A DNA stretch of 64,000 nucleotides. Source: Streptomyces sp. TG1A-60 (GTDB lineage: Bacteria > Actinomycetota > Actinomycetes > Streptomycetales > Streptomycetaceae). Where the stretch lies: positions 682,001 to 746,000 of the forward strand of contig NZ_CP147520.1 of assembly GCF_037201975.1 (NCBI RefSeq). The letters run 5' to 3'. Under the pieces are notes generated by a model. It saw only the letters and a program-made list of their open reading frames with translations, had not been told where the DNA came from and did no database searches. The translations under genes and the position numbers were made by a program. Of the stretch, positions 15,701 through 26,103 are shown piece by piece. Numbering within the stretch: position 1 is the first letter of the stretch; every line of letters starts with the position of its first letter.

Positions 15701-17994
15701 AGCACGTCACCGTCACCATCGACTCGGGGTCCGGCACCGCGGTCCTCTACGTGGACGGCATCGAGGTGGCCCGCGCCACCGACGTCAACGTCAAGCCGTC
15801 CGAGCTGTACGACGCGGGCAAGGACCACAGCGGCTACATCGGCCGGTCCATGTACGCGCCCGACCCGTACTTCGGCGGTGAGGTCGACGACTTCCGGATC
15901 TACGACCGGGCCCTGACGGCCGCCGAGGTCCTGGAGCTCAGCGGCAACACCACGGGCATCACGAAGGTCACCCACCAGGACCTCAAGACCGACGCGATCA
16001 TCGACGACGCCGGCAGCCGGATGACGCTGCCGATGCGGGAGGGCACGGATCTCACCGCGCTGGCACCGGAGTTCGCCCTCGCCCACGGCGCGGCGATCAG
16101 CCCCGCCTCCGGCAGCGTGCAGGACTTCAGCGAGCCGGTGGAGTACGAGGTCACCGGTTCGGACGGGAAGAAGCGCACCTGGACGGTGTCGGCCCGGGAG
16201 ATGAAGAGCCCGGTCCTGCCCGGCCTCAACGCCGACCCGAACGTCGTCCGCTTCGGCGACACCTTCTACATCTACCCCACCACCGACGGCTTCCCGGGCT
16301 GGAGCGGCACGCAGTTCAAGGCGTACTCCTCCAAGGACCTGGTCCACTGGAAGGACCACGGCGTCATCCTCGACCTCGGACCGGACGTCTCCTGGGCCGA
16401 CAGCAGGGCCTGGGCCCCGGCGATGGGCGAGAAGAACGGGAAGTACTACTTCTACTACTCCGCCGACACCAACATCGGCGTCGCGGTCTCCGACTCGCCC
16501 ACCGGCCCGTTCAAGGACCCCCTGGGCAAGCCGCTGGTCGCCCGTGGCGCCTACACCGGCCAGATGATCGACCCGGCGGTCTTCACCGACGACGACGGGC
16601 AGTCGTACCTCTACTGGGGCAACGGCAGGGCGTACGTCGTCCCGCTCAACGACGACATGGTCTCCTTCGACGCGTCCAAGGTCACCGACATCACCCCCGG
16701 CGGCTACAACGAGGGCACCTTCGTCATCAAGCGCAAGGGCACCTACTACTTCATGTGGTCGGAGAACGACACCCGGGACGAGAACTACCGGGTCGCCTAC
16801 GCCACCGGCTCCTCGCCCACCGGTCCCTGGACCAAGCGGGGCGTGATCCTGGAGAAGGACCTCTCGCTCGGCGTCAAGGGCCCCGGCCACCACTCCGTGG
16901 TCCACGTCCCGAACACCGACGACTGGTACATCGCCTACCACCGCTTCGCCATCCCGGGCGGTGACGGCACCCACCGCGAAACGACCGTAGACAAGCTGGA
17001 GTTCGACGCCGACGGCCTGATGAAGAAGGTCGTCCCCACCCTGGAGAGCATCGAACCGGTCACCATCGCCCGGGCCGGCGCCGACGCCGAGGGCAAGGAA
17101 GGCGCCAGGATCCGGCTGAACGGCACGGTCTCGGGCGCGGGCACCGCCATGTGGACGGCCGGGAGGGGCGCGCCCTGCTCCTTCGCGGACGCGAGGTCGG
17201 CGAAGACCACCGTCACCTGCGCCGACAACGGCACCTACGAGATGATCCTGACCGGCGGCCTGAGCAGCGACTCGGCCACCGTGACCGTCACCAACGCGGC
17301 CCCGAAGATCACGTCCACGACGGGCCCGAAGTCGCCGGTGGCGGCGGGCAAGAACACGACGGTCACGGCCAGGTTCACCGACCCGGGCGCCGGTGACAAG
17401 CACACCTGCAAGGTCGACTGGAAGGACGGCACAAAGCCCACGGCCGGCAAGGTCACGGCCTCCGGCTGCAAGGCCGCGCACGGTTACCGCAAGGCCGGCA
17501 TCCACCGCCCGGTGATCACCGTCACCGACGACGACGGTGCCTCGGTCGGCACCAGGCTCCCCGAGCTGATCGTCTACGACCGGGCGGCCGGTTCCGCGTC
17601 CGGTGCGGGCAGGTTCGCCTCCCCCGCCGGAGCCTTCCCGGCGGGACCCGAGCTGACGGGCAAGGCGGCCTTCTCCTTCGGCGCCAAGTACACCAAGAAG
17701 GCCACCGTCCCCACGGGCAAGGCGGTCTTCTCCTTCGCCAAGGGCAAGGGCAAGGGCAAGAGCAAGCTGAAGTTCCGTTCCACCGGCTCCGACTGGCTCG
17801 TGGTGACCGGCTCCAAGGCCGTCTACCAGGGCTCCGGCAAGGTCGACGGCAAGAACGGCTACACCTTCCGCATCACCGCCACCGACCGCCCGGACACCTT
17901 CAAGATCAAGATCTGGAAGAAGTCCACCGGCAAGGTCGTCTACGCCAACACCACAGCGGCCAAGACGACCGGCGTCACCGTCGGCCGCAGGTGA
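12769..17994 (+). CDS. Secreted multidomain glycoside hydrolase with two GH43 modules (arabinan/arabinoxylan-active type)
   Basis: 1741 residues from ATG 12769; the signal peptide (about 1-41) ends APAFAAGD. Domains in order, approximate: LamG/ConA-like 48-258; atrophied Ig-like 264-345 and 346-440; GH43-like propeller 444-755 (GLRDPFIIRSPEG, NTWAPEAYYDEQLG, GPLVFKSNTEEKWY); Ig-like 757-836; second LamG 841-1058; Ig-like/DUF5018-type 1064-1144; second GH43 1146-1434 (LNADPNVVRFGDTFYIYPTT with catalytic-base Asp, SRAWAPAMGEKNGKYYFYYS, NEGTFVIKRKGTYYFMWS with general-acid Glu, GPGHHSVV); Ig- and PKD-like 1436-1604; C-terminal Streptomyces post-PKD domain to 1741, including a KGKGKGKSK run. It probably removes arabinose or xylose from plant polysaccharides outside the cell. 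Exact linkage cannot be read. Confidence 0.9.
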   Translation: MTYIARLRGGARRWAGPLAGLTAASLLLGLAGPAAPAFAAGDANLTDGLALWYKLDAASGTTVADASGNGRDGTVNGTAGWSGADGRGLAFNGSDTYIKVPDNVMKGMNSISVSMDVLVDSTQATPYFIYGFGNTSGGNGNGYLFTTGNSYRTSVATGNWSTEQTTRPSDSHNLTRGVWKQITYTQTGNTGVLYEDGVEVGRNTSVTTAPGAIGSGTTTANYIGRSVYSGDKLFKGSIRDFRVYDRALAGAEVEELSLPVAEQGVADDKAALGLGDTSKVTADLDLPKTGTAGGSSISWKSDNADVVSDSGAVTRPAAGEPDGHATLTATLKKGTVSDTKTFEVTVLPALGDASAAEQAAEALTVHNLDDVRGNLTLPTEGVLGTKVAWSSAKPDVVSAQGVVHRPAHGDGATTVELTATVTKGDAKATRDLTAKVPELPAKQAYKGYMFSYFTGEGTSNGEQVYAALSKGNDPLKWRELNDGKPVLTSTLGEKGLRDPFIIRSPEGDKFYQIATDLRIYGNGDWDASQRTGSKSIMVWESTDLVNWTNQRLVKVSPDAAGNTWAPEAYYDEQLGAYVVFWASKLYDNEAHSGNTYNRMMYATTRDFHTFSEPKIWVDRGYSVIDSTVIQHDGTYFRLSKDERNNTSSTPNSKFIFEEKSDSLRNLSWDAVAEGIGKGEMSAAEGPLVFKSNTEEKWYAFLDEFGGRGYIPFETTDLASGQWTPSSDYDLPAKPRHGTVLPVTQAEYDRLLKTYQPDQIVASVEDVRVETRIGDVPVLPATVIAEFADGARRPVAVTWADVPESEYAQAGTFTVEGSLPGDAAMEVRAEVTVSAQGPDVPAGLLVHYGFDETGGNIARDSSGRGYHGTYVRTPGFGTGVDGGSFKMSGGAGTSTTSPYVKIPNGVLKNADSVTVSTYAKWKGGDNWQWLFGLGPDSDKYLFASPSNGSSSLYSAITTASWGAEKKLSSGSKLAVGKWQHVTVTIDSGSGTAVLYVDGIEVARATDVNVKPSELYDAGKDHSGYIGRSMYAPDPYFGGEVDDFRIYDRALTAAEVLELSGNTTGITKVTHQDLKTDAIIDDAGSRMTLPMREGTDLTALAPEFALAHGAAISPASGSVQDFSEPVEYEVTGSDGKKRTWTVSAREMKSPVLPGLNADPNVVRFGDTFYIYPTTDGFPGWSGTQFKAYSSKDLVHWKDHGVILDLGPDVSWADSRAWAPAMGEKNGKYYFYYSADTNIGVAVSDSPTGPFKDPLGKPLVARGAYTGQMIDPAVFTDDDGQSYLYWGNGRAYVVPLNDDMVSFDASKVTDITPGGYNEGTFVIKRKGTYYFMWSENDTRDENYRVAYATGSSPTGPWTKRGVILEKDLSLGVKGPGHHSVVHVPNTDDWYIAYHRFAIPGGDGTHRETTVDKLEFDADGLMKKVVPTLESIEPVTIARAGADAEGKEGARIRLNGTVSGAGTAMWTAGRGAPCSFADARSAKTTVTCADNGTYEMILTGGLSSDSATVTVTNAAPKITSTTGPKSPVAAGKNTTVTARFTDPGAGDKHTCKVDWKDGTKPTAGKVTASGCKAAHGYRKAGIHRPVITVTDDDGASVGTRLPELIVYDRAAGSASGAGRFASPAGAFPAGPELTGKAAFSFGAKYTKKATVPTGKAVFSFAKGKGKGKSKLKFRSTGSDWLVVTGSKAVYQGSGKVDGKNGYTFRITATDRPDTFKIKIWKKSTGKVVYANTTAAKTTGVTVGRR

Positions 17995-18021
17995 CGGCCG
18001 GCCACTAGCGACACCCCTTCC

Positions 18022-18060
18022 GCCGAGCCGCGCCCGGATCCGCTCCGGGCGCGGCTCGGC
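18022..18060 (+). terminator. Strong hairpin after the GH43 gene
   Basis: GCCGAGCCGCGCCCGGA (18022-18038), 5-base loop, and its perfect complement (18044-18060): a 17-bp stem 28 bases past the stop. The following stretch to 18294 contains no gene I can support. Confidence 0.8.
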
Positions 18061-18294
18061 GCGTTGCACACCAAGACGGTGGCCCGGCCGCGGCCGGTGC
18101 GCCCGCCGGGGAACGGTGGCCGGCACCTGGCCGGTGCGCGGCCCCCGGGCCACGCGCGGGTTTCGTCGGTGTCGGGCACCAGCAGCCGCACGCCGTCGGC
18201 GAGGGGTATCCAGAACGGGGCCGGGGATGAGCACCACTCCCGGCCCCGCCCGTCCGCACGATTCGGCGAACGTTCACGATGTGACCACCGCCCA

Positions 18295-18360
18295 CTGCGG
18301 CGCGCCCCGAAGGGGCGCGGGGAACCGCGCGACCAGCCACAACAAAACCGCGGCCCGAAG
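18295..18360. repeat. Dispersed Streptomyces intergenic repeat (GGGGCGCGGGGAAC type)
   Basis: GCGCCCCGAAGGGGCGC is a short perfect hairpin, followed at once by GGGGAACCGCGCGACCAGCC and ACAAC. This combination is a repeat I know from intergenic sites of many Streptomyces genomes (usually CGCGGGGAACTGCGCGA-CCAGCCACAAC). It lies 20 bases from the sdhB stop and may serve as terminator or 3' processing element for the minus-strand sdh transcript. One copy seen in this window. Recognition is from memory. Confidence 0.6.
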
Positions 18361-18380
18361 ATGACAGGCCCTCTACGGCG

Positions 18381-19126
18381 CTACCGCTTCCCCGCCTTCC
18401 GAGCAGCCCGCAGCCATTCCTTGTTCATGCCCGTAATGGACACCAACGGGATCCCCTTCGGGCAAGCGGTGGCGCACTCCCCCGCCAGCGTGCACCCCCC
18501 GAAGCCCTCCTCGTCCATCTGCTCCACCATGTCCAGTACCCGGCTCTCCCGCTCGGGCGCCCCCTGCGGCAGCACGTTCAGATGATTGACCTTGGCCGAC
18601 GCGAACAACATCGCCGCCCCGTTCGGACACGCGGCCACACACGCCCCGCACCCGATACATTCCGCGTGCTCGAACGCGAAGTCCGCGTCCGCCTTCGGCA
18701 CAGCCGTGGCATGCGCCTCCGGAGCGGCCCCCGTCGGCGCCGTGATGTACCCGCCGGCCTGGATGATCCGGTCGAACGCGGACCGGTCCACCACCAGGTC
18801 CTTGATCACCGGAAACGCCGAGGCCCGCCACGGCTCCACATCGATCGTGTCGCCGTCCGAGAAGGACCGCATGTGCAACTGGCAGGTCGTCGTCCGCTCC
18901 GGCCCGTGCGCCTCCCCGTTGATGACCAGCGAACACGCCCCGCAGATCCCCTCCCGGCAGTCGTGGTCGAAGGCCACCGGGTCCTCACCGCGCAGGAGCA
19001 GTTCCTCGTTGAGCGTGTCGAGCATCTCCAGGAAGGACATGTCGGGCGAGATGCCGTCCACCTCGTACGTGGACATGGCGCCGTCGGCGTCGGCGGCCCG
19101 CTGCCGCCATACGCGCAGGGTGAGCT

Positions 19127-19130
<4 letters not shown>
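18381..19130 (-). CDS. sdhB: Succinate dehydrogenase/fumarate reductase iron-sulfur subunit
   Basis: 249 residues carrying all three clusters of SdhB: [2Fe-2S] with CREGICGAC and a later CQLH; [4Fe-4S] with [12 protein letters not shown]; [3Fe-4S] region with [12 protein letters not shown]. It passes electrons from the flavoprotein to the membrane quinone site. ATG 19130 overlaps the sdhA stop (ATGA), so translation is coupled. It is the last gene of a sdhC-sdhA-sdhB transcript on the minus strand. The layout, with a single cytochrome b subunit, is the class found as a second Sdh enzyme in actinobacteria. Confidence 0.95.
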
Positions 19131-21085
<1,955 letters not shown>

Positions 21086-21087
21086 GG

Positions 21088-21795
21088 TCAGCTCACCACT
21101 CCGGTCATGACGGCGACGGGTACGGAGACGAAGCCCACGGTCAGCACCAGCGCGAGGACGTTCGCGGTGGTCTTCAGTGCGCGGTCGCGGGTGCGGCTGC
21201 CGGTGCCGAGGGTCTGCGCGGCGCTCCAGAAGCCGTGCCGGATGTGCAGGCCGAGCGCGAGCGTCGCCACGATGTAGATGACGTTGCCGTACCAGGTGGA
21301 GAAGGTGTCGATCACGTTCTGGTACGGGTGTCCGGCCTCGAAACCGTTCGGGTGAACGGTGCCGGTCGTCAGATCGAGGATGTGCCAGACGATGAACAGG
21401 CCGAGGATGATGCCGCCCCACCGCATGGTGCGGGTCGCGTAGCCCGCCCGGCGCCTCTTGTGTACATAGGCCGTCGGCCGGGCCCTGATGTCGCGGCGGC
21501 TCAGCTGGTAGGCGGCCGTGGCGTGGGCGGCAACCGCGGCCACGAGGACCACGCGGGCGATCCACAGGCCCCATTCGTGGTGCAGGAAGGGCTCGCCGAG
21601 GGTGCGCAGCCAGTGCGCGTAGCCGTTGAACTCGTCCGAGCCGAAAAAAATCTTGAGGTTGCCCAGCATGTGGACGACCAGGTACGCCAGCATGACCAGA
21701 CCGCTGACGGCCATCACCGTCTTCTTGCCGACGGAGCTGTCCCACACCGTACGAGCCATGGACGGTTCTCGGTCCGTCCGCGTTGCCAGAGCCAT
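21088..21795 (-). CDS. sdhC: Succinate dehydrogenase cytochrome b subunit (b558 family)
   Basis: 235 residues from ATG 21795, five hydrophobic helices: [86 protein letters not shown], and [20 protein letters not shown]. Histidines in helices 1, 2, 3 and 4 are the expected ligands of two b-hemes in the diheme type B quinone:fumarate/succinate oxidoreductases. An alternative ATG at 21759 (MARTVWDSS) would also suit. The stop is two bases before the sdhA start. First gene of the sdh operon, divergent from LysR. Confidence 0.93.
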   Translation of the reverse strand: MALATRTDREPSMARTVWDSSVGKKTVMAVSGLVMLAYLVVHMLGNLKIFFGSDEFNGYAHWLRTLGEPFLHHEWGLWIARVVLVAAVAAHATAAYQLSRRDIRARPTAYVHKRRRAGYATRTMRWGGIILGLFIVWHILDLTTGTVHPNGFEAGHPYQNVIDTFSTWYGNVIYIVATLALGLHIRHGFWSAAQTLGTGSRTRDRALKTTANVLALVLTVGFVSVPVAVMTGVVS

Positions 21796-21852
21796 GCGGA
21801 TGACGCTAGATCCGCGACACCCCATCGGTCCAAGACATGAAACAGCTCGATT

Positions 21853-21871
21853 CGATAGCCGGGAACTATCG
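21853..21871. promoter_or_regulatory. Candidate LysR operator in the sdhC/lysR divergent gap
   Basis: CGATAG - N7 - CTATCG (21853-21871) is a perfect dyad with the classic LysR T-N11-A spacing, 17 bases before the LysR start codon and 58 bases before sdhC. A partial third half-site TATCG follows at 21876. It fits autoregulation plus control of the sdh operon. Confidence 0.6.
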
Positions 21872-21887
21872 TCCGTATCGTGGATGC

Positions 21888-22772
21888 ATGCAGTTCCAGC
21901 AGCTCCAGTACTTCGTGGCGGTCGCCGAGACCCGGCATTTCACCCGGGCCGCCGAGCTGGTCCATGTCGCCCAGCCGTCGCTGTCGCAGCAGATCAAGTC
22001 GCTGGAGCGGGAGTTGGGGGCGGATCTCTTCCTGCGGGCCCGCGGCAACATCACGCTGACCGACGCCGGCGAGGCGCTGCTGCCGCTGGCCCGCCGCATC
22101 CTCGCCGACACCGACACCGCCCGGCACGAGGTGCAGGAGCTGGTGCAGCTGCGCCGGGGCCGGGTGCGGCTCGGCGCGACCCCGAGCCTGTGCACCGGCC
22201 TGCTCCCGGACGTGCTGCGCGCCTTCCACGACCGCTATCCGGGCGTCCAGCTGCTGATCGAGGAGGGCGGCTCCCACGACCTCGTCCGCCAGCTGGCGCG
22301 CGGCGCCCTCGACCTGGCCCTGGTCGTTCTCCCCCTCCCCACGCCCTCCCCCGCGCTGACCACGGTGGAGCTGCTGCGCGAGGACCTGGTGGTCGTCTCC
22401 TCACCGGACGCGCCGAGCCCGGGCAACGGCCGCCGTACCGTCCGCGTCCCCGATCTGGAGGGCGAGCGCCTGGTCATGTTCCGCCACGGCTACGACCTGC
22501 GCGAGCTCACCGTCGCCGCGTGCCGCTCCGCCGGGTTCGAGCCGGACTTCGCGGTGGAGGGCGGCGAGATGGACGCGGTGCTGGGCTTCGTACGGGCCGG
22601 CCTGGGCGTCGCGGTCGTCCCGCGCATGGTCGCCACCCGCTCCGGCCGGGGCCTGCGCGTCACCCCTCTCGCCCGCCCCGGGCTGCACCGCGTCATCGCC
22701 CTGGCCCACCGCAGCGACGTGGCCCCGCCGCGCGCTGCCCGGGAGTTGCAACGGATGCTGCTGGAGCGGTGA
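21888..22772 (+). CDS. LysR-family transcriptional regulator, probable regulator of the sdh operon
   Basis: 294 residues from ATG 21888. HTH region: MQFQQLQYFVAVAETRHFTR / AAELVHVAQPSLSQQIKSLE / RELGADLF. The effector domain has RLGATPSLCTGLLPDVLRAF and VLGFVRAGLGVAVVPRMV, typical of LysR proteins of the CynR/CbbR-like group. A longer in-frame start at 21837 would read through the operator and is not used. Divergent from sdhCAB across 92 bases with a dyad operator, so control of succinate dehydrogenase is the likely job. The inducer cannot be read from the sequence. Confidence 0.9.
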   Translation: MQFQQLQYFVAVAETRHFTRAAELVHVAQPSLSQQIKSLERELGADLFLRARGNITLTDAGEALLPLARRILADTDTARHEVQELVQLRRGRVRLGATPSLCTGLLPDVLRAFHDRYPGVQLLIEEGGSHDLVRQLARGALDLALVVLPLPTPSPALTTVELLREDLVVVSSPDAPSPGNGRRTVRVPDLEGERLVMFRHGYDLRELTVAACRSAGFEPDFAVEGGEMDAVLGFVRAGLGVAVVPRMVATRSGRGLRVTPLARPGLHRVIALAHRSDVAPPRAARELQRMLLER

Positions 22773-22860
22773 ACCCCCTGAGCGGATGCCGCCGGAACGG
22801 CGCGTCCCCGCTGCGGAGGCCGCCGGAGCGGTGGCTCGCGTGAGGCTTCTCGAAGGCCGG

Positions 22861-25005
22861 TCAGCCCGTCGCGTCCACCAGCGCCAGTTCGTGCAGCCGC
22901 TCGGGCGGACCCGGCCGGGCGTAGTACCAGCCCTGGGCCGTGTCGCAGCCCAGTATCCGCAGCTGCTCGGCCTGGGCGCCGGTCTCGACACCCTCGACGG
23001 TGACCGCGAGGTCGAGGCTGTGGGCGAGAGAGACGATCCCCTCGACGATCTTCAGGTCGACGGGGTCGGCCGGGAACTGCTGCATGCCCTGGGTGAAGGT
23101 CCGGTCCAACTTCAGGACGCGGACCGGCAGTCGGCGCAGATTGGCGAGGTTGGAGTAGCCGGTGCCGAAGTCGTCGAGGGCGATGTCGACGCCCATCTCG
23201 GAGAGCCGGCGCAGGGGTTTGAGCAGATCATCGTCGGCGCCGATCAGGGCGGACTCGGTGACCTCCAGGCAGAGGGCGTCGGGCTCCAGGCCCGCGCGCT
23301 CCAGGATGTCGACGGTGTCCTGGACCAGTCCGGGATGGGTCAGCTGGCACGGGGACAGGTTGACGTTGACGCGCAGCGGGCCGGTGGCCGCCGTGCCGCC
23401 GTGCCGTTCCCGCCACGCACTGGCCTGACGCACCGACTGTTCCAGGACCCAGCGGCCGAGCGGCACGATCAGTCCGGTGCGTTCGGCGAGCGGGATGAAA
23501 CGGTCGGGGCCGAGGACGCCGTGCTGCGGGTGCAGCCAGCGGACCAGGGCTTCGGCGCCGCGTACGGTGCCGTCGCCGAGGTGGACCAGCGGCTGGTACT
23601 CGATGAAGAACTCGCCCCGGTCGAGGGCGGCGGGCAGGGCGGTGGTGAGCCCGTGCCGGGTGATGGCTCGGGCGTCGGCCTCCGCGTCCGCGACCTCGTA
23701 GCGGTTGCCGCCCGCCGACTTGGCGCGGTACATCGTGATGTCGGCGCTGCGCAGCACCTCCGCCGGGCCGCGCTCGCCGGCAGGCCCCTCGACGATGCCG
23801 ATGCTGCCCCGCACCAGCAGTTCGCAGCCTTCGATCCGGACCGGGGTGACCAGCGCGTTCATGATGCGGTCGGCTAGTTCGTCGACCTCGCGTTCGGTGT
23901 CGGTGCCGGTGGTCAGCGCCACGAACTCGTCGCCGCCGAGCCGGGCGACCATCTCGCCGGGCGCGGTGGCGCAGGACTGGAGCCGGTCGGCGACCTCGAC
24001 GAGCAGCCGGTCGCCCGCCGCGTGCCCGAGGCTGTCGTTGATGGTCTTGAAGCCGTCGAGGTCGAGGTAGCACAGGCCGAAGCGCTGGCCGTCGCCCGCC
24101 GCGAGGGCCTTCTCCAGGCGCTCGAAGAACAGCGTGCGGTTGGGCAGTCCGGTGAGCGCGTCGTGCGTGGCCTCGTAGCGGAGGCGGAGGTTGAGCAGGC
24201 GGCGCTCGGTGGTGTCCTCCATGAGCGCCAGCTGGTACTGGGGCCGGCCGTCCGCGTCCCGCAGCAGGGACACCGTCAGGTTGGTCCACAGGACCGTTCC
24301 GTCAGGCCGGGCGAACGCCTTCTCGGTGTGGTAGTGCTCGCGCTCGCCGCGGACCAGTTCGTCGTACAGGCGCCAGACCTGAGGGGCGTCGTCGGGGTGC
24401 GTCCACTCGGTGACGTCGCGGCCACGCATCGCCTGCTCGGTGACGCCGAACATACGCAGCAGAGCGCCGTTGAACTGCAGGATGTTACCTTCGAGGTCGG
24501 CGATGCCGATGCCTATGGCGGCGCCCTCGAACACCGCGCGGAAGCGTGCCTCGGTGGCGTGCAGCGCCCGGGCGACCGCGCCTTGGGCCTCCAGCGCCGC
24601 GCGGGCGATCGCCTCCTGCTCGGCCAGCGTCCGCTGCCGCAGGGCCTCGGCGTACCCGGCGGCCATCGCGGACTGCAGCCGCGCGGCGCGGGCCCGCAGA
24701 TCCTCCCGGGGGCCGTCGCCGCCGCAGTAGAGCACCAGATAGGCCTCGACGCAGTCCAGGGTCTGGCTGAGCGCCTCGGGTTCGGTGCAGTGCGCCTCGA
24801 CGAGGGCGGCGCCCACGGCCCTGCACTCCCCGGCGTCGTACACCCTGGCTCGCAGCGCCTCGCTGAGCCTGCGGGCCAGCGGCAGGAGTCGTTCCTCGAA
24901 CTCGGGCCGGGTCAGCGACGTGGAGGTGACGGGGAAGACCGCGCGGCTCCAGATCGTCGCGAACCGGCGGAGTCTGTCCTCCGGCCCGTCCGGCTCCGCC
25001 CTCAC
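22861..25005 (-). CDS. rmdA: PAS-GGDEF-EAL cyclic-di-GMP turnover protein, RmdA-like
   Basis: 714 residues, cytosolic (no membrane segment). An N-terminal helical region (1-150) precedes PAS at about 150-270 (ATEARFRAVFEGAAIGIGIAD), GGDEF at 275-440 with intact motif GGDEF at 357-361, and EAL at 450-705 with intact EAL at 485-487 and DDFGTGYSN. The inhibitory I-site, RxxD in active cyclases, is AxxE here (348-351), so product inhibition is probably lost. GTG 25005 overlaps the methyltransferase stop (GTGA). In S. coelicolor, from memory, RmdA (SCO0928) has this build and neighbours and acts as a phosphodiesterase controlling development; the symbol is assigned by that comparison. Confidence 0.85.
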   Translation of the reverse strand: MRAEPDGPEDRLRRFATIWSRAVFPVTSTSLTRPEFEERLLPLARRLSEALRARVYDAGECRAVGAALVEAHCTEPEALSQTLDCVEAYLVLYCGGDGPREDLRARAARLQSAMAAGYAEALRQRTLAEQEAIARAALEAQGAVARALHATEARFRAVFEGAAIGIGIADLEGNILQFNGALLRMFGVTEQAMRGRDVTEWTHPDDAPQVWRLYDELVRGEREHYHTEKAFARPDGTVLWTNLTVSLLRDADGRPQYQLALMEDTTERRLLNLRLRYEATHDALTGLPNRTLFFERLEKALAAGDGQRFGLCYLDLDGFKTINDSLGHAAGDRLLVEVADRLQSCATAPGEMVARLGGDEFVALTTGTDTEREVDELADRIMNALVTPVRIEGCELLVRGSIGIVEGPAGERGPAEVLRSADITMYRAKSAGGNRYEVADAEADARAITRHGLTTALPAALDRGEFFIEYQPLVHLGDGTVRGAEALVRWLHPQHGVLGPDRFIPLAERTGLIVPLGRWVLEQSVRQASAWRERHGGTAATGPLRVNVNLSPCQLTHPGLVQDTVDILERAGLEPDALCLEVTESALIGADDDLLKPLRRLSEMGVDIALDDFGTGYSNLANLRRLPVRVLKLDRTFTQGMQQFPADPVDLKIVEGIVSLAHSLDLAVTVEGVETGAQAEQLRILGCDTAQGWYYARPGPPERLHELALVDATG

Positions 25006-25814
25006 GCCTTGGTCCCCACGCCGGCGAACCCCGAGAAGGCGTACGGATCCTCGTCCTCGGGAGCGGTGTCGGGCCGCCACGTCGCCATCGGCACCAGTCC
25101 GGGTTCCAGCATGTCGTACCCCTCGAAGAACCGCGCGATCTCGTCGCGAGAGCGCATGATCAGCGGATTGCGAATGTCCTTGTACACGTCCACCGCGCCC
25201 TCCGCCCGCTCCTGCTCAAGCGGAATTCCCTCGTAGGAGGCGTGCGAGACGACGAGTACGCTGCCGGGCGCGAGCGCGTCACGCAGCTCGGCCACCGCTC
25301 CGTACGGGTCGTCCGTGTCCTCCACGAAATGCAGTATGGCAACCAGGAGCAGGGCGACCGGTCGGTTCAGGTCGATCAGTCGCTCAACACGGGGGCTTGC
25401 GAGGATCTCCCGGGGCTTGCGGAGGTCGGCCGCGACCACGTCCGCGTCGTCGTTGCCCTCCAGAACGGCCTGACTGTGTGCTACGGCGACCGGGTCGTGG
25501 TCGACGTAGACGACCCGAGCGCCGGGGCTGGCCTCCTGAGCGATCTCGTGCACGTTTCCGAAGGTGGGGATCCCGGATCCGATGTCCAGGAACTGGGTGA
25601 TGCCCGCGCCTGCGGCATGGCGCACGGCGCGGCGCATGAAGGCACGGTTGGCCTGCATGACCTTGGGCAGGCCCGGCATGAACTCCATGGCCCTGCGGGC
25701 CGCTTCCCGGTCGACCTCGAAGTTGTGCGAACCGCCCAGGTAGTAGTCGTACATGCGGGCCACGGACGGCATCGAGATGTCGATGCTCCTGGGAGCCCAG
25801 GCGGGACGCTCCAT
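25002..25814 (-). CDS. SAM-dependent methyltransferase of the DUF574 family
   Basis: 270 residues. It starts MERPAWAPRSIDISMPSVAR then MYDYYLGGSHNFEVD, the YYLGGxxNF signature of the large actinobacterial DUF574 family. SAM site: ITQFLDIGSGIPTFGNVHE, acidic strand VVYVDHDPVAVAHS, and DLRKPREIL. Substrates of DUF574 proteins are unknown; they are highly multiplied in Streptomyces, often near regulators. Here the stop overlaps the start of the c-di-GMP gene, so the two are cotranslated, which links it to signalling rather than metabolism. ATG 25814 selected as the family start. Confidence 0.88.
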   Translation of the reverse strand: MERPAWAPRSIDISMPSVARMYDYYLGGSHNFEVDREAARRAMEFMPGLPKVMQANRAFMRRAVRHAAGAGITQFLDIGSGIPTFGNVHEIAQEASPGARVVYVDHDPVAVAHSQAVLEGNDDADVVAADLRKPREILASPRVERLIDLNRPVALLLVAILHFVEDTDDPYGAVAELRDALAPGSVLVVSHASYEGIPLEQERAEGAVDVYKDIRNPLIMRSRDEIARFFEGYDMLEPGLVPMATWRPDTAPEDEDPYAFSGFAGVGTKA

Positions 25815-26051
25815 CAGTGTTCTCCAACGCGTCGGGGGTGGCGTAGGCGATCCGGTGTTCGAGCTGAGGCTACTGATGGTCCGCCAAAGGAGCGAGCAAA
25901 AACGGAAATTGACCGTCCGTTCAACGCCACTGCCGACGGCACATGCCCAACCGCCGCCCCGACCGTGCCTGTTCGTCCCCGTACATTTTCCAGGGCCACA
26001 CAGCACCGCGCCCGGACAGGCCTGCTCGGCCGTGCCCGGGCGTACCAAGCG

Positions 26052-26086
26052 GTCCGCCCCCTCCGCGCGGTGCGGAGGGGGCGGAC
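26052..26086. terminator. Hairpin after the lipoprotein gene
   Basis: GTCCGCCCCCTCCGC (26052-26066), 5-base loop, GCGGAGGGGGCGGAC (26072-26086): a perfect 15-bp stem, 18 bases past the lipoprotein stop. It separates that gene from the methyltransferase/c-di-GMP operon. No gene seen elsewhere in 25815-26103. Confidence 0.85.
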
Positions 26087-26103
26087 CCTGGGAAAGGTGA
26101 TCC

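Noticed and set aside
18064..18240. Minus-strand peptide WIPLADGVRLLVPDTDETRAWP resembling a hydrolase start
   Set aside because: Only about 20 residues look protein-like, with no start context and no continuation; too short to call a remnant.
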